DNA from: Nocardioides sp.
GTDB taxonomy: Bacteria > Actinomycetota > Actinomycetes > Propionibacteriales > Nocardioidaceae
Length of the DNA stretch: 61,244 nt
Direction of reading: 5' to 3'
Assembly (NCBI RefSeq): GCF_004803405.1
Contig: NZ_SSXI01000180.1
Span: forward strand, 1 to 61,244
The stretch's first letter is position 1. Each line of letters starts with the position of its first letter. The position numbers were made by a program, and so were the translations under genes. Under the pieces are notes generated by a model. That model saw only the letters and a program-made list of their open reading frames with translations. It ran no database searches and was not told the DNA's origin. Shown here one piece after another: positions 8,081-17,583 of this stretch.

Positions 8081-8919
8081 TGTCCGCCGTCAGCGAGTTC
8101 GTCTCCGACGCCGTCCGCGGCCGCCGCGCCGCCCTGGAGGTGTACGGCGACCAGCTGCTCTTCTACGTGAAGGCTCTGGGGTGGGTGCCCCGCGCCATCC
8201 GTCGCTACCCGCGCGAGATCAACAACACGCTCGCGGAGGTCGTGTGGGGCAAGGGCGGGCTGAGCCTGATCGCCGGCTCGGTCGGCGTCATCGCGTTCAT
8301 GGCCTTCTTCGCCGGCACCGAGGTGGGCATCCAGGGCTACGCCTCGCTGAGCCAGATCGGCGTCGCCAAGTTCAGCGCGTTCATCTCCGCCTACTTCAAC
8401 ACCCGTGAGGTGGCCCCGCTGGTCTCGGCGATCGCCCTCGCGGCGACCGTGGGCTGCGGCTACACCGCCCGGCTCGGCGCGATGCGGATCTCGGAGGAGA
8501 TCGACGCCCTCGAGGTGATGGGCATCCCCTCGCTGCCGTTCCTCGTGACGACCCGGATGATCGCCGCGTTCATCGCGGTGATCCCGCTCTACATCGTCGC
8601 GCTCTGCGCGTCGTACCTCTCGCCACGGCTGATCGTGGTCTACATCTACGGCCAGTCCGCGGGCACCTACGACCAGTACTTCCTGCAGTTCCTGCCGCCG
8701 ATCGACATCCTCTGGTCGTTCTTCAAGCTGCTGTTCCTCGCGATCGCGGTGATCCTCATCCACTGCTACTACGGCTACACCGCCTCGGGTGGACCGGCCG
8801 GCGTCGGCCGTGCGGTCGGCACCGCGATCCGCACCAGCATCGTGACGATCGTGGTCGCGGACTTCTTCCTGAGCTTCGCCATCTGGGGCTCGACCACCAC
8901 GGTGAGGATCACGGGGTGA
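8080..8919 (+). CDS. yrbE4B: YrbE-type permease, second subunit of the Mce (Mce4-like) importer
   Basis: 279 aa. It is of the YrbEB type: a soluble N-terminal helix (YGDQLLFYVKALGWVP, RYPREINNTL) precedes the MlaE-fold membrane domain with the EEIDALEVMGIPSLPFL loop and the GGPAGVGRAVG segment near the end. It pairs with YrbEA in the inner membrane. ATG 8080 overlaps the previous stop (TGATG), so translation is probably coupled. The first mce gene starts 7 nt downstream. Confidence 0.88.
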   Translation: MSAVSEFVSDAVRGRRAALEVYGDQLLFYVKALGWVPRAIRRYPREINNTLAEVVWGKGGLSLIAGSVGVIAFMAFFAGTEVGIQGYASLSQIGVAKFSAFISAYFNTREVAPLVSAIALAATVGCGYTARLGAMRISEEIDALEVMGIPSLPFLVTTRMIAAFIAVIPLYIVALCASYLSPRLIVVYIYGQSAGTYDQYFLQFLPPIDILWSFFKLLFLAIAVILIHCYYGYTASGGPAGVGRAVGTAIRTSIVTIVVADFFLSFAIWGSTTTVRITG

Positions 8920-8926
8920 GCCGCTG

Positions 8927-10243
8927 ATGATGGTCAACATCCACCGCGACAGCGCGAGAGAGCACAACCGGCTCCTCGTCGCCGGCGTCGTGTTCCTGAC
9001 GGTGATCGCGCTGCTGGTGTGGCTGTCGATCGCGATCTACAACAAGACCTTCGACAACGTGACGACGGTGACCGTCAAGGCGGACCGCGCCGGTCTCCAG
9101 CTCGCCAAGTTCGGCGACGTACGGATCAACGGCGTGCTCGTCGGGCGCGTGGTCAAGATCGACCAGGACGGCGAGGAGGCCGAGATCACCCTCGCTCTCG
9201 AGCCGGACGCGGCGGAGGAGATCCCGGCCAACGTCGGCGTGCACATCGTGCCGACGACTCTGTTCGGCCAGAAGTTCGTCGCCTTCATGCGCCCCGACGA
9301 GCCCGACGACAGGTCGCTGCAGGACGGGGACGTCATCCCCTCCGACCGTGTCGTGACGAACGTCGAGCTCAGCCAGGTCCTCGCAGACCTGTTCCCGCTG
9401 CTGCGAGCGGTGCGGCCCGCCGACCTCAACGCCACCCTGACCGCGCTCGCGACCGCGCTCGAGGGCCGCGGGGACCAGATCGGCAGGACGATGGACCAGC
9501 TCGGGCGGTACGTCGGCGAGATCGACGAGCACCTGCCCACCCTGCGGCAGGACCTGATCGCGCTCGCCGAGGTCGCCGACGCCTACGACATCGCCGCGCC
9601 GGACCTGCTCGACGTGCTGGACAACGTCACGGTCACCAGCAAGACGATCACCGAGAAGGCCAGGGACCTCGACGTGTTCTTCTCCGACCTGACCGGTCTC
9701 GCCCGCACCACAAACCGTCTGCTCGGCGACAACGAGCAGAACCTGATCCGGATGGGCCAGGTGACCGAACCCGTGGTCGCGCTGCTCGCGGAGTACTCCC
9801 CGGAGTTCCCGTGCCTGATCCGCGGCGCGGCCAACTACGAGCCGATCCTGTCCAAGACGTTCGAGGGCAATGTCGTGAAGCAGTACATCGAGTTCTTCAC
9901 CCCTCAGTACCGACACTTCGACGAGCGCGACCTTCCCGAGTACGGCGAGGTCGGGCACGGCCCGTGGTGCGCGGGGCTGCCGAACTTCAAGGTGCCCGCC
10001 ACGCCGCACGCACTCGACCAGGGCTCCGACATCGACGAGAAGGGTGGCGCCTCGCCCGCCCCCGGCGGCGGACAGTTCCAGCTGAGCGGTGACATCGACA
10101 GCGGCCATGCCGGCACCCGGGCCGAGCAGGCTGTCGTCAACGCCATGCTCGCCGGCGAGTCCGGCAGGGACCCGGACGACTACGGCTCGCTCGGCTCCCT
10201 GCTCTACGGCCCCGTCGTGCGCGAGGGGAGGGCAGCCGGATGA
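8927..10243 (+). CDS. mce4A: MCE-family protein, MceA position
   Basis: 438 aa. It has an N-terminal transmembrane/signal-anchor segment (about residues 17-38), then the MCE/MlaD domain (about 42-120: KADRAGLQLAKFGDVRINGV, VGRVVKI, LFGQKFVAF). A long alpha-helical region follows (150-280), then a Cys-containing tail around SPEFPCLIRGA and GPWCAGLP. In the Mce complex the six different MCE subunits form a hexameric tunnel carrying hydrophobic substrate across the periplasm to the YrbE channel. The name follows operon position and the KstR context. The C-terminal ~90 residues are Gly/Pro/Asp-rich and probably disordered. Confidence 0.85.
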   Translation: MMVNIHRDSAREHNRLLVAGVVFLTVIALLVWLSIAIYNKTFDNVTTVTVKADRAGLQLAKFGDVRINGVLVGRVVKIDQDGEEAEITLALEPDAAEEIPANVGVHIVPTTLFGQKFVAFMRPDEPDDRSLQDGDVIPSDRVVTNVELSQVLADLFPLLRAVRPADLNATLTALATALEGRGDQIGRTMDQLGRYVGEIDEHLPTLRQDLIALAEVADAYDIAAPDLLDVLDNVTVTSKTITEKARDLDVFFSDLTGLARTTNRLLGDNEQNLIRMGQVTEPVVALLAEYSPEFPCLIRGAANYEPILSKTFEGNVVKQYIEFFTPQYRHFDERDLPEYGEVGHGPWCAGLPNFKVPATPHALDQGSDIDEKGGASPAPGGGQFQLSGDIDSGHAGTRAEQAVVNAMLAGESGRDPDDYGSLGSLLYGPVVREGRAAG

Positions 10244-11346
10244 GCCTGAGCACCTCCGGCCAGCTGCGCCGCCGCCGCAACGCCGCCACCATCTCCGCCG
10301 GCATCAAGCTCGGGGTGTTCACTGTGGTCTCCCTGCTCGTGACCGGCCTGCTCGCCGTGATCATGGGGAACATCGGCTTCGGAGACCGCGCGGAGTACCA
10401 AGCGATCTTCACCAACGCGACGATGCTCGAGGAGGGCGACGACGTGCGGGTCGCCGGTGTCAGCGTCGGCGAGGTCAAGGACGTCGAGCACTACCAGCGC
10501 TCGATGGCGAAGGTGACGTTCCGCATCGACTCCGACGTCGAGATGACGACCGCATCCCGGGCCGAGATCCGGTTCCTCAACCTCGTCGGCCACCGATACA
10601 TGGCGCTCGTGCAGGGCTCGGACGCCGCGGACGCCGAGCCGCTCGAGGACGGCGGCACGATCCCCGTCGAGCGGACCAAGCCTGCCCTCGACCTGACCGT
10701 GCTCTTCAACGGCTTCAAGCCCCTCTTCGCCGCGCTGACGCCGGACCAGGTCAACGAGCTGAGCATGAACCTGGTCCAGGTCCTGCAGGGCGAGGGCGGC
10801 ACCGTCCGGAGCCTGCTCGCGCACACCGCGTCCCTCACCACAGCCCTGGCCGACCGGGATCAGCTGATCGGTGAGGTGGTCACCAACCTCAGCGAGACGC
10901 TCAAGACCGTCGACGACCGGCACCAGCAGCTCAGCACTCTGGTGATCGAGCTCAAGAACTGGATGACCGACCTCGCCCGGGACCGCGACACGATCGGCTC
11001 GTCCCTCGACAGCATCTCCGAGCTCACCGTGGTCGTCGCCGACCTGCTTCGCCGTGGCCGTCCTCTGCTGAAGGAGGACATCGCCGCCCTGCGGTCGCTC
11101 GCGGCCCTCCTCAACAAGAAGGAGAACCGGCAGAACCTGTCCGAGCTGCTCGACCGGATGCCGGAGACGATGCAGGACCAGACCCGGACCGGCACCTACG
11201 GGTCCTGGTACCAGTACTACGTCTGCGGCGTCTCGGCCCGGATCCGCCTTCCGGTGATCGCGAACCTGCCGATCATCAAGGAGATCCAGAAGTACGTCGA
11301 GGACTTCTCGTTCGATTCGACCGCGCCGAGGTGTCAGGACAGATGA
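10240..11346 (+). CDS. mce4B: MCE-family protein, MceB position
   Basis: 368 aa. N-terminal membrane anchor (about residues 20-43, LGVFTVVSLLVTGLLAVIMG), MCE domain (TNATMLEEGDDVRVAGVSVG, FLNLVGHRYMALVQG), then a long helical stretch and a tail with GTYGSWYQYYVCGVSARIRL, a typical MceB/C Cys motif. The start overlaps mceA by 4 nt (ATGA). It is one of six predicted hexamer subunits. Confidence 0.86.
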   Translation: MSLSTSGQLRRRRNAATISAGIKLGVFTVVSLLVTGLLAVIMGNIGFGDRAEYQAIFTNATMLEEGDDVRVAGVSVGEVKDVEHYQRSMAKVTFRIDSDVEMTTASRAEIRFLNLVGHRYMALVQGSDAADAEPLEDGGTIPVERTKPALDLTVLFNGFKPLFAALTPDQVNELSMNLVQVLQGEGGTVRSLLAHTASLTTALADRDQLIGEVVTNLSETLKTVDDRHQQLSTLVIELKNWMTDLARDRDTIGSSLDSISELTVVVADLLRRGRPLLKEDIAALRSLAALLNKKENRQNLSELLDRMPETMQDQTRTGTYGSWYQYYVCGVSARIRLPVIANLPIIKEIQKYVEDFSFDSTAPRCQDR

Positions 11347-12323
11347 GCCGCACCAACGACGCCCGCGTCATCCGTCTCGGCGTGATCACGCTCGTGCTGA
11401 TGGCGCTGGTCTCCGCCGCCACCTTCAACCTCGGCAAGTTCCCCGGGTTCCGGGGGACGACCTACTACGCCGAGTTCAGCGACGCCAGCGGCATCCACAA
11501 GGGCAACATCGTCCAGGTCGGCGGCATCCGGGCCGGGCGGGTGACCGACGTGACGCTGGACGAGGACCGGGTCAGGGTCCGGTTCGAGGTCGACGGCGAC
11601 GTCGAGTTCGGGGCCGAGAGCAAGGCCTCGATCGAGGTGCTCAACCTGCTCGGCGAGAAGTTCCTCGACCTCCAGCCGGTGGGTGAGGGTCAGCTCGCCG
11701 ATGGCGGCACGATCCCGCTCGAGCGCACGGAGGCGGCCTACGACATCGTCGGGGTGTTCGGCGACCTCACCACGACGACGGAGCAGATCGACACCGAGCA
11801 GCTGTCGCGGGCGCTGAGCACCGTCGCGGAGACCCTCGAGGTGTCCGCGCCGGAGATCCAGGCGTCCTTCGACGGGATCGCCCGCCTCTCGCGCAGCGTG
11901 GCCTCGCGCGACGAGGAGATCCAGACCCTCTTCCAGAGCTCGCAGAAGGTGAGCAAGGTGCTCGCGGAGCGGAGCGGCGACATCGTCAAGCTCATGGAGA
12001 GCAGCGACCTGGTGTTCAAGGAGCTCACCCGACGGAAGCAGGCGGTCCATGCCCTCCTGGTCAACGCGCGATCGCTCGCCAACGAGCTGCGCGGTCTCGT
12101 GAAGGACAACGAGGCGCAGATATCCCCGGCCCTCGCGGAGGTGGACGGCCTGCTGTCGTTCCTGGTCTCCAAGGAGAAGAAGCTCAAGGAGACTCTCGCC
12201 GCTCTCGGCCCGTACGTGTCCATCCTCAGCAACATCATCGGAACCGGCCCCTGGTTCGACGCCTACGCGTCGAACATGCTCGCGCTGCCCACCGGTGAGT
12301 TCGTTCCGGCGGCCGGGGAGTGA
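11343..12323 (+). CDS. mce4C: MCE-family protein, MceC position
   Basis: 326 aa from ATG 11343, which overlaps the mceB stop by 4 nt. A GTG at 11331 is possible but deeper in mceB. It has an N-terminal hydrophobic anchor (about residues 10-32), MCE domain (FSDASGIHKGNIVQVGGIRAG, LLGEKFLDLQPV) and a predicted coiled helical region (residues ~130-290). It is shorter than its neighbours and lacks a disordered tail. It ends with GTGPWFDAYASNMLALP, the usual MceC ending. Confidence 0.86.
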   Translation: MSRTNDARVIRLGVITLVLMALVSAATFNLGKFPGFRGTTYYAEFSDASGIHKGNIVQVGGIRAGRVTDVTLDEDRVRVRFEVDGDVEFGAESKASIEVLNLLGEKFLDLQPVGEGQLADGGTIPLERTEAAYDIVGVFGDLTTTTEQIDTEQLSRALSTVAETLEVSAPEIQASFDGIARLSRSVASRDEEIQTLFQSSQKVSKVLAERSGDIVKLMESSDLVFKELTRRKQAVHALLVNARSLANELRGLVKDNEAQISPALAEVDGLLSFLVSKEKKLKETLAALGPYVSILSNIIGTGPWFDAYASNMLALPTGEFVPAAGE

Positions 12324-13549
12324 TGACGATGGTCTCCACGATCCTCAAGCGCATCGACCGACGGCTCCTCCTCGGGCTCGCTGTCGTGCTGCTCGCCGGC
12401 GTGCTGGTCAACGTGCTCAGCTCGCCGAAGGACATGAAGACGGTGACGGCGCACTTCCCGCGCGCGGTCAGCGTCTACGAGAACACCGATGTTCGGGTGC
12501 TGGGCGTCAACATCGGCAAGGTGACCGCGGTGATCCCGGCGGGGAACTCGGTCCGTGTCGAGATGGAGTACGACGCGTCGTACAAGATCCCCGCGGACGC
12601 GCAGGCGGTGATCGTGACGCCGACGCTGGTCGCGGACCGCTTCGTGCAGCTCACGCCGGTGTACGACGGCGGCGCGGTGCTGGCGAACGGGGCCGAGATC
12701 GCGCTACCGGACACCGGGGTGCCGGTCGAGCTGGACCGGATCTACGCAAGCCTGCAGACCCTCACCCGGGCACTGGGCCCCAACGGCGTCAACGCCGACG
12801 GCACCCTCGACAACCTGCTGAAGGCGGGGGAGAAGGCCTTCGACGGCCAGGGCGCGAAGGGCAACCAGATGATCCGCGACCTCGCCCGGGCCGCCGAGAC
12901 GTTCGGGGAGGGTGCGGGTCCGCTGTTCGAGACCGTGACCTACCTGGCCGAGTTCACCAAGGCCCTGGCCGAGAACGACACCCTGGTGCGCGCCTTCATG
13001 GAGGACCTGACCGGAGTCTCCGCGATGCTCGCCGAGGAGAGCGACGAGCTGGAGCAGGCGGTCGCCGCGGTGGCGCGGGCCGTCGGCAGCGTCGAGGGTT
13101 TCGTCAAGGACAACCGCGAGGCGCTGGTCACCGATGTGAGGAAGCTGACCCGGGTCATGCGCACCATCGCCTCGGAGAGGGACAACATCGAGACCGCGAT
13201 GGAGATCGCCCCGGTCGCGATGGGCAACCTGCACATGGGCTTCGACCACGCGAGCGGCTCCCAGAACTCGCGGGTCGGCATCGCTCCGAACGTCTGGGAC
13301 GCCGACGGGCTCATCTGCGCGATCATCCAGCAGAACAAGGACATGCCCCGGCCGCTCCGGAACACCGCGTGCACGATCATCAAGCGCCTGATCGAGCCGA
13401 TCGTCGCCAACCTGCCCAACATCCCGCCCGAGCACGCGTCCTCCAGGCAGGCGAGGACCAAGGGCATCGAGCTGCCCGAGGTCCGGGAGATCTCCTACTC
13501 GACCGGCGACGACGCCTCGGTCGAGTCGCTGCTGGGAGGTGGGTCATGA
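12323..13549 (+). CDS. mce4D: MCE-family protein, MceD position
   Basis: 408 aa. The start is ATG 12323, with GTG 12320 directly before it, overlapping the mceC stop. Anchor residues are about 13-32 (LLLGLAVVLLAGVLVNVL). The MCE domain follows (FPRAVSVYENTDVRVLGVNIG, LVADRFVQLTPVY), then a helical region and a tail with DADGLICAIIQQN and NTACTIIKRL, a Cys pair seen in MceD-like proteins. The same stretch has a long open frame in another register (12295 onward), which is a shadow. Confidence 0.86.
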   Translation: MTMVSTILKRIDRRLLLGLAVVLLAGVLVNVLSSPKDMKTVTAHFPRAVSVYENTDVRVLGVNIGKVTAVIPAGNSVRVEMEYDASYKIPADAQAVIVTPTLVADRFVQLTPVYDGGAVLANGAEIALPDTGVPVELDRIYASLQTLTRALGPNGVNADGTLDNLLKAGEKAFDGQGAKGNQMIRDLARAAETFGEGAGPLFETVTYLAEFTKALAENDTLVRAFMEDLTGVSAMLAEESDELEQAVAAVARAVGSVEGFVKDNREALVTDVRKLTRVMRTIASERDNIETAMEIAPVAMGNLHMGFDHASGSQNSRVGIAPNVWDADGLICAIIQQNKDMPRPLRNTACTIIKRLIEPIVANLPNIPPEHASSRQARTKGIELPEVREISYSTGDDASVESLLGGGS

Positions 13550-14877
13550 GGCGCGCACTGATCCGCCGGGCCGCGGTGCTCGTCGCCGGTGCCGTGCTGC
13601 TCGGCGGCTGCAGTGACTTCGACGGTGCTTACGACCTGCCCCTGCCCGGCCACCCAGTCGACGCGGACGAGGCCTTCGAGATCACCGCGTACTTCCGTGA
13701 CGTCCTCAACGTCGTGCCCCGCTCGCCGGTCATGGTCGACGACGTTGTCGTCGGCGAGGTGACGGAGGTCGAGCGGGCCGGCTGGAACGCCGAGGTCAAG
13801 ATCCTCCTGCGGGACGACGTCGTGCTGCCCGACAACACGATCGCCGACATCCGGCAGGTCTCGCTGCTCGGTGAGAAGTACGTCGCGCTCGAGGCGCCCG
13901 AGGAGCAGGCGCCCACTGGGCGACTGGGCGACGGGGACCGGATCGAGCTGGCGGCGACCGGTCGCAACCCGGAGGTGGAGGAGGTCCTCGGCGCCCTGTC
14001 GTTCCTGCTCAGCGGCGGCGGCGTCGCCCAGCTCGGCACGATCACCGAGGAGGCCAACCTGGTGATGTCGGGCCGCGAGGACCGGTTGAAGAGCCTGCTC
14101 ACGTCGCTGAACTCCGTCGTGGGCACCCTCGACCAGCAGAAGGCCGACATCATCAACGCCCTCGAGTCGCTCAACAACCTGACCGCGACCCTCAACGCCG
14201 AGAAGGACACCATCGGCGAGGCGCTCGACGCGACCGGACCAGCCATCGAGGTGCTCGCCGCACAGCACGACGAGCTGATCTCGATGCTCAGCGCGCTGGA
14301 CCGGCTGGGCAAGGTCGGCACCCGAGTGATCAATGCGAGCAAGGAGGACGTGCTGAAGATCCTCAAGGACATCGGTCCGGTGCTGCGCAAGCTGCGCGAG
14401 GCCGACGAGCAGCTCGCGCCCGGTCTCAACCTGATGGTCAGCTTCCCCTTCCCGCAGTCGGCCAACAAGATCGTCCAGGGCGACTACGCCGACACCAGGA
14501 TCAAGGCCGACTTCGACTTCGTGAACCTCTACAAGTCGCTCGACATCCCCGAAGTCCAGCTGCCGGACCTCGAGGGCGTCCCGAACCAGGTCGTCCGCTG
14601 CCTGCGCAGCGGCAGCCTCACCAGTGCCGCCTGCGCGAAGGTGCTCGACGACGTGAACCTGCTCAAGAACCTCCAGCGGCAGTGCGCGACCAAGGCGTTG
14701 CGTGACAGCCCCGTCTGCAAGCTGCTGAACGCCGTGCCCGACGTCGACCTCGGCGGAGTCCTCGGCCAGGGCGGCTCGTCCAGCGGCCCGCTGTCGGGGC
14801 TGTCGCGCGGGCTGAGCGGTGCCGAGCCGTCGTACCACGACCAGTCCACCAAGAGCCTGCTCGGAGCCCCGGCATGA
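13546..14877 (+). CDS. mce4E: MCE-family lipoprotein, MceE position
   Basis: 443 aa. ATG 13546 overlaps the mceD stop by 4 nt. The N-terminus MRRALIRRAAVLVAGAVLLGGC is a lipoprotein signal: two Arg pairs, a hydrophobic core and lipobox LLGGC with Cys22 as the acylated residue. The MCE domain follows (FRDVLNVVPRSPVMVDDVVVG, LLGEKYVALEAP), then a long helical region. The C-terminal part carries several Cys residues (VVRCLRSGSLTSAACAK, QRQCATKALRDSPVCKLL) that may form disulfides outside the cell. MceE being the lipoprotein of the six is standard in mce operons. Confidence 0.88.
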   Translation: MRRALIRRAAVLVAGAVLLGGCSDFDGAYDLPLPGHPVDADEAFEITAYFRDVLNVVPRSPVMVDDVVVGEVTEVERAGWNAEVKILLRDDVVLPDNTIADIRQVSLLGEKYVALEAPEEQAPTGRLGDGDRIELAATGRNPEVEEVLGALSFLLSGGGVAQLGTITEEANLVMSGREDRLKSLLTSLNSVVGTLDQQKADIINALESLNNLTATLNAEKDTIGEALDATGPAIEVLAAQHDELISMLSALDRLGKVGTRVINASKEDVLKILKDIGPVLRKLREADEQLAPGLNLMVSFPFPQSANKIVQGDYADTRIKADFDFVNLYKSLDIPEVQLPDLEGVPNQVVRCLRSGSLTSAACAKVLDDVNLLKNLQRQCATKALRDSPVCKLLNAVPDVDLGGVLGQGGSSSGPLSGLSRGLSGAEPSYHDQSTKSLLGAPA

Positions 14878-16145
14878 GTCGCGCGGTCCGGATCCGGCTG
14901 ATGGCCTTCGTCGTGCTCAGCGCGGTGGGCATCACCTACATCACCGCCAGCTACCTCGGCGTGGTGGACCGCGTGCTCGGCCGCGGGATCACCGTCACAG
15001 CGAGCCTGCCCGGCTCCGGCGGCCTGTACGAGGGCAGCGAGGTCACCTATCGCGGCGTGAAGATCGGCAAGGTCTCGCGGATGGACGCGACGGAGGAGGG
15101 CGTCGACGTCACCGTCCAGCTCGAGGACGAGACCAGGCTGCCCCTGGACTCGAAGATCTACGTGCACAACCTGTCCGCGGTCGGCGAGCAGTACCTCGAC
15201 TTCCAGCCTCCGGACGAGGACGGCCCCTACGCCGAGAACGGTTCGCGGTTCCAGGGTGACGAGAGGTCCCTGCCGGTCGACGAGGGAGACCTGCTGGTCG
15301 ACCTCAACCAGTTCGTGAGCTCGGTGGACAAGGAGAGCCTGCAGAAGGTCGTCAAGGAGCTCGGCCTGATGTTCAACGACAGCGGCGACGACCTGCAGCG
15401 GCTGCTCGACGGCGGCTCCACGTTCATCGCCGAGGCCGAGGCGCACACCGACGAGACGATCCAGCTGCTCGACAACGGGCTCACCGTGCTGCGCACCCAG
15501 CGCGGCCAGAAGGAGAACATCCGCAGGTTCGCACGCGACCTGAACACGGTGACCACGATGTTCCGGCGCAACGACGGCAACCTGCGCACGGTGCTCAGCG
15601 CGACGCCCGGCGCAGCGCGCGCCCTGGACCGGATGCTCAGGGAGCTCGAGCCGACCCTGCCGATCCTGCTCGGGGACCTGATCAGCGTGGGCCAGATCAT
15701 GGCGACCGAGCTCGACGGCCTCGAGCAGCTGCTGGTGACGTATCCCGCGCTGATCTCGGGCGGTCCCACCGGCAGCACCGCCGACGGCTACGGCCACGTG
15801 AACCTCCAGTTCGACAACGCGGTGCCGCCGTGCACGCAGGGGTACCTGCCGCCGAGCAAGTGGCGCTCGACGCAGGACCTGACGGACACCGAGCCGGCCG
15901 ACGTGAACTGCACGGCCGGGCCGCCGTACGCCATGCGCGGCCACCAGTACGTCCCCGCCAACCGGCGCAACAGCGCCTCTCCTGGTCGCGTCTACAGTGG
16001 CACGTACGACCCGTCCACCGGCGAGGTGCCGGGGCTGGTCGACACAGAGGGGACTCCGGTGAAGCTTCGAGCGCCGGAGAACCTGTCCGTCCTGGGAGGG
16101 GATGCGTGGAAGTGGCTGTTGGTCGGTCCGGTGGCGAGCCGGTGA
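14874..16145 (+). CDS. mce4F: MCE-family protein, MceF position
   Basis: 423 aa. ATG 14874 overlaps mceE by 4 nt. It has an anchor segment (about residues 8-28, LMAFVVLSAVGITYITASYL), MCE domain (LPGSGGLYEGSEVTYRGVKIG, LSAVGEQYLDFQPP), helical region (~150-280), and a Cys-bearing tail (NAVPPCTQGYLP, ADVNCTAGPPYAMRG). It is the last of the six MCE subunits. The two Mce-associated genes follow immediately. Confidence 0.87.
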   Translation: MSRAVRIRLMAFVVLSAVGITYITASYLGVVDRVLGRGITVTASLPGSGGLYEGSEVTYRGVKIGKVSRMDATEEGVDVTVQLEDETRLPLDSKIYVHNLSAVGEQYLDFQPPDEDGPYAENGSRFQGDERSLPVDEGDLLVDLNQFVSSVDKESLQKVVKELGLMFNDSGDDLQRLLDGGSTFIAEAEAHTDETIQLLDNGLTVLRTQRGQKENIRRFARDLNTVTTMFRRNDGNLRTVLSATPGAARALDRMLRELEPTLPILLGDLISVGQIMATELDGLEQLLVTYPALISGGPTGSTADGYGHVNLQFDNAVPPCTQGYLPPSKWRSTQDLTDTEPADVNCTAGPPYAMRGHQYVPANRRNSASPGRVYSGTYDPSTGEVPGLVDTEGTPVKLRAPENLSVLGGDAWKWLLVGPVASR

Positions 16146-16732
16146 CGGAGACGGGCAGTCGCGTACGGCTCAACATCGCCCTCTACGCCGCCACCGTGCT
16201 GTGTGCGTGCGCCGCGATCCTGCTCGGCGTCCTGATGTGGGACGCCAGCGGCGACCGGGTCCAGGGCACCGAGGTGGCGCTTGGCGCCGGAGAGGACGTC
16301 GGGCGGGGCACCGTCCAGGCCGTGCCTCTGGCCAGCGAGGAGGAGCAGAAGCGGGTCGCGGCGCAGATCGAGGCCGCCTCGAAGATGGTCAACGCCTTCG
16401 TGAACTTCCGGTACGACGATGCGGACGCGACCATCGAGGCGGTGAAGTCGATGTCGACCGGGACCTTCCTCCAGCAGTACACCAAGGGCGCAGCGGACCT
16501 CAAGAAGATCGCCACCCGGGCGAAGTCGGAGATGGTCGCCGGCGTGGTGTGGGCCGGGCTGGTCGCGGGTGACGAGGACTCCGCGACGGTGATCGTCGCG
16601 ACGTCCGGCACGGTGAAGAACGAGACCACCAAGTTCGAGGAGGAGGCTCGCAACTACCGGATCCAGGTCGAGCTCGTGCTCGAGGACGGCCGTTGGCTGA
16701 CCCGCGACCTCCAGTACGTGATGTTGGGCTGA
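16142..16732 (+). CDS. Mce-associated membrane protein (first Mas)
   Basis: 196 aa from GTG 16142 (4-nt overlap with mceF). A GTG at 16106, in frame and preceded by GGGAGGGG at good spacing, is an equally plausible start adding 12 residues. One N-terminal transmembrane helix (LYAATVLCACAAILLGVLM) is followed by an extracytoplasmic NTF2-like alpha+beta domain (KMVNAFVNFRYDDADATIEAV, ending in GRWLTRDLQYVMLG). Mas proteins occur in pairs after mce genes in Actinobacteria and are thought to stabilise the importer. Confidence 0.82.
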   Translation: MTETGSRVRLNIALYAATVLCACAAILLGVLMWDASGDRVQGTEVALGAGEDVGRGTVQAVPLASEEEQKRVAAQIEAASKMVNAFVNFRYDDADATIEAVKSMSTGTFLQQYTKGAADLKKIATRAKSEMVAGVVWAGLVAGDEDSATVIVATSGTVKNETTKFEEEARNYRIQVELVLEDGRWLTRDLQYVMLG

Positions 16733-16742
16733 GGAGACCGAG

Positions 16743-17537
16743 ATGAGCAGTCCCAAGCCCCGACGACCCGCGAGCTCCCGCGGCGCGACGCCGCGTCCGC
16801 GCAAGATCGCGGGACAGTCCGCCCCGGCCCGCAGCGACTCGGTCGAGCAGGCACACGAGGTCGAGGAGACGCACGAGGTCGAGGGCCCCGAGCTCGTCCA
16901 CGCGACCCTGGTCGAGGAAGCCACCGCGACGCAGCGCGAGTCGTGGCCCGAGGAGGGACCACCCGGGCTGCTCGCGAGCCCGACGGTCACCCGGGTCCTG
17001 ATCACGGTGCTCGCTGCCCTCGCCGTGGTCCTGGTCGTGCAGGGCAGCTGGTGGGTCGCGTCCGACGATCCGGAACGCACCGCCGTCGACGACGCGGGCG
17101 TCGAGGTGCCCTCGGGCCGCCCGGTGGTGGCGGACGAGCTCGCGGTGCTCGAAGGTGTGGACGCCGCGGCCAAGGCCGCCCAGGAGCTCTTCTCGGTCGA
17201 CTACGCCAAGTACGACGAGGAGCTCGACCGGGCGGTCGACTTGATGACCGACAGCTACGAGAAGGAGTACCGCACGACCATCGGGGACGTGAAGGAGGAT
17301 GCGGTCGCCCAGCAGCTCGTCGTCCAGTCGAACGTCGTCGCGCAGAGTGTGGTCCGCGCCAACCGCACGCGGCTCGAAGCGCTGGTCTTCCTGAACCAGG
17401 TCTCGCAGCGCACCCGGGACGGGAAGCCCGAGACGGTCGTGACGCCGTACCGGATGCTGGTGACCATGGTCCACACCGACCAGGGGTGGCTCGTCGACGA
17501 TCTCGACACGGACGCGGCGGAAGACAAGAAGAACTAG
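16743..17537 (+). CDS. Mce-associated membrane protein (second Mas)
   Basis: 264 aa. A long cytoplasmic N-terminus (about 80 residues, basic first then Glu/Val repeats such as HEVEETHEVEGPEL) precedes one transmembrane helix (VLITVLAALAVVLVVQGSWWV) and an NTF2-like domain (AAKAAQELFSVDYAKYDEELD, ending DQGWLVDDLDTD). It lies 10 nt after the first Mas gene and closes the mce transcription unit, because a new KstR-type promoter starts at its stop codon. Confidence 0.82.
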   Translation: MSSPKPRRPASSRGATPRPRKIAGQSAPARSDSVEQAHEVEETHEVEGPELVHATLVEEATATQRESWPEEGPPGLLASPTVTRVLITVLAALAVVLVVQGSWWVASDDPERTAVDDAGVEVPSGRPVVADELAVLEGVDAAAKAAQELFSVDYAKYDEELDRAVDLMTDSYEKEYRTTIGDVKEDAVAQQLVVQSNVVAQSVVRANRTRLEALVFLNQVSQRTRDGKPETVVTPYRMLVTMVHTDQGWLVDDLDTDAAEDKKN

Positions 17538-17548
17538 AACACGTTACA
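17535..17548. promoter_or_regulatory. KstR-type operator before the ferredoxin reductase gene
   Basis: TAGAACACGTTACA matches TnnAACnnGTTnnA exactly. Its right edge overlaps the -10 box TACAGT (17545-17550), as at 30848, so a bound repressor would occlude the promoter. Confidence 0.72.
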
Positions 17549-17550
17549 GT
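17545..17550 (+). promoter_or_regulatory. -10 box for the redox/SDR operon
   Basis: TACAGT overlaps the operator. A GTG lies 6 nt downstream (17557) and could start a leaderless message; an ATG with a Shine-Dalgarno sequence follows at 17584. Confidence 0.5.
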
Positions 17551-17583
17551 TCAGGGGTGGTTACCCCTGGGAGCGGAGCAATC

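Noticed and set aside
12295..13545. A long open frame in another register running into mceE
   Set aside because: The part before ATG 13546 is Arg/Gly/Pro-rich noise over mceD. The lipoprotein signal begins at 13546.
17557..17583. GTG 17557 as the definite start of the reductase gene
   Set aside because: It fits a leaderless promoter, but ATG 17584 has a good ribosome binding site and matches the family N-terminus. It is kept only as an alternative.
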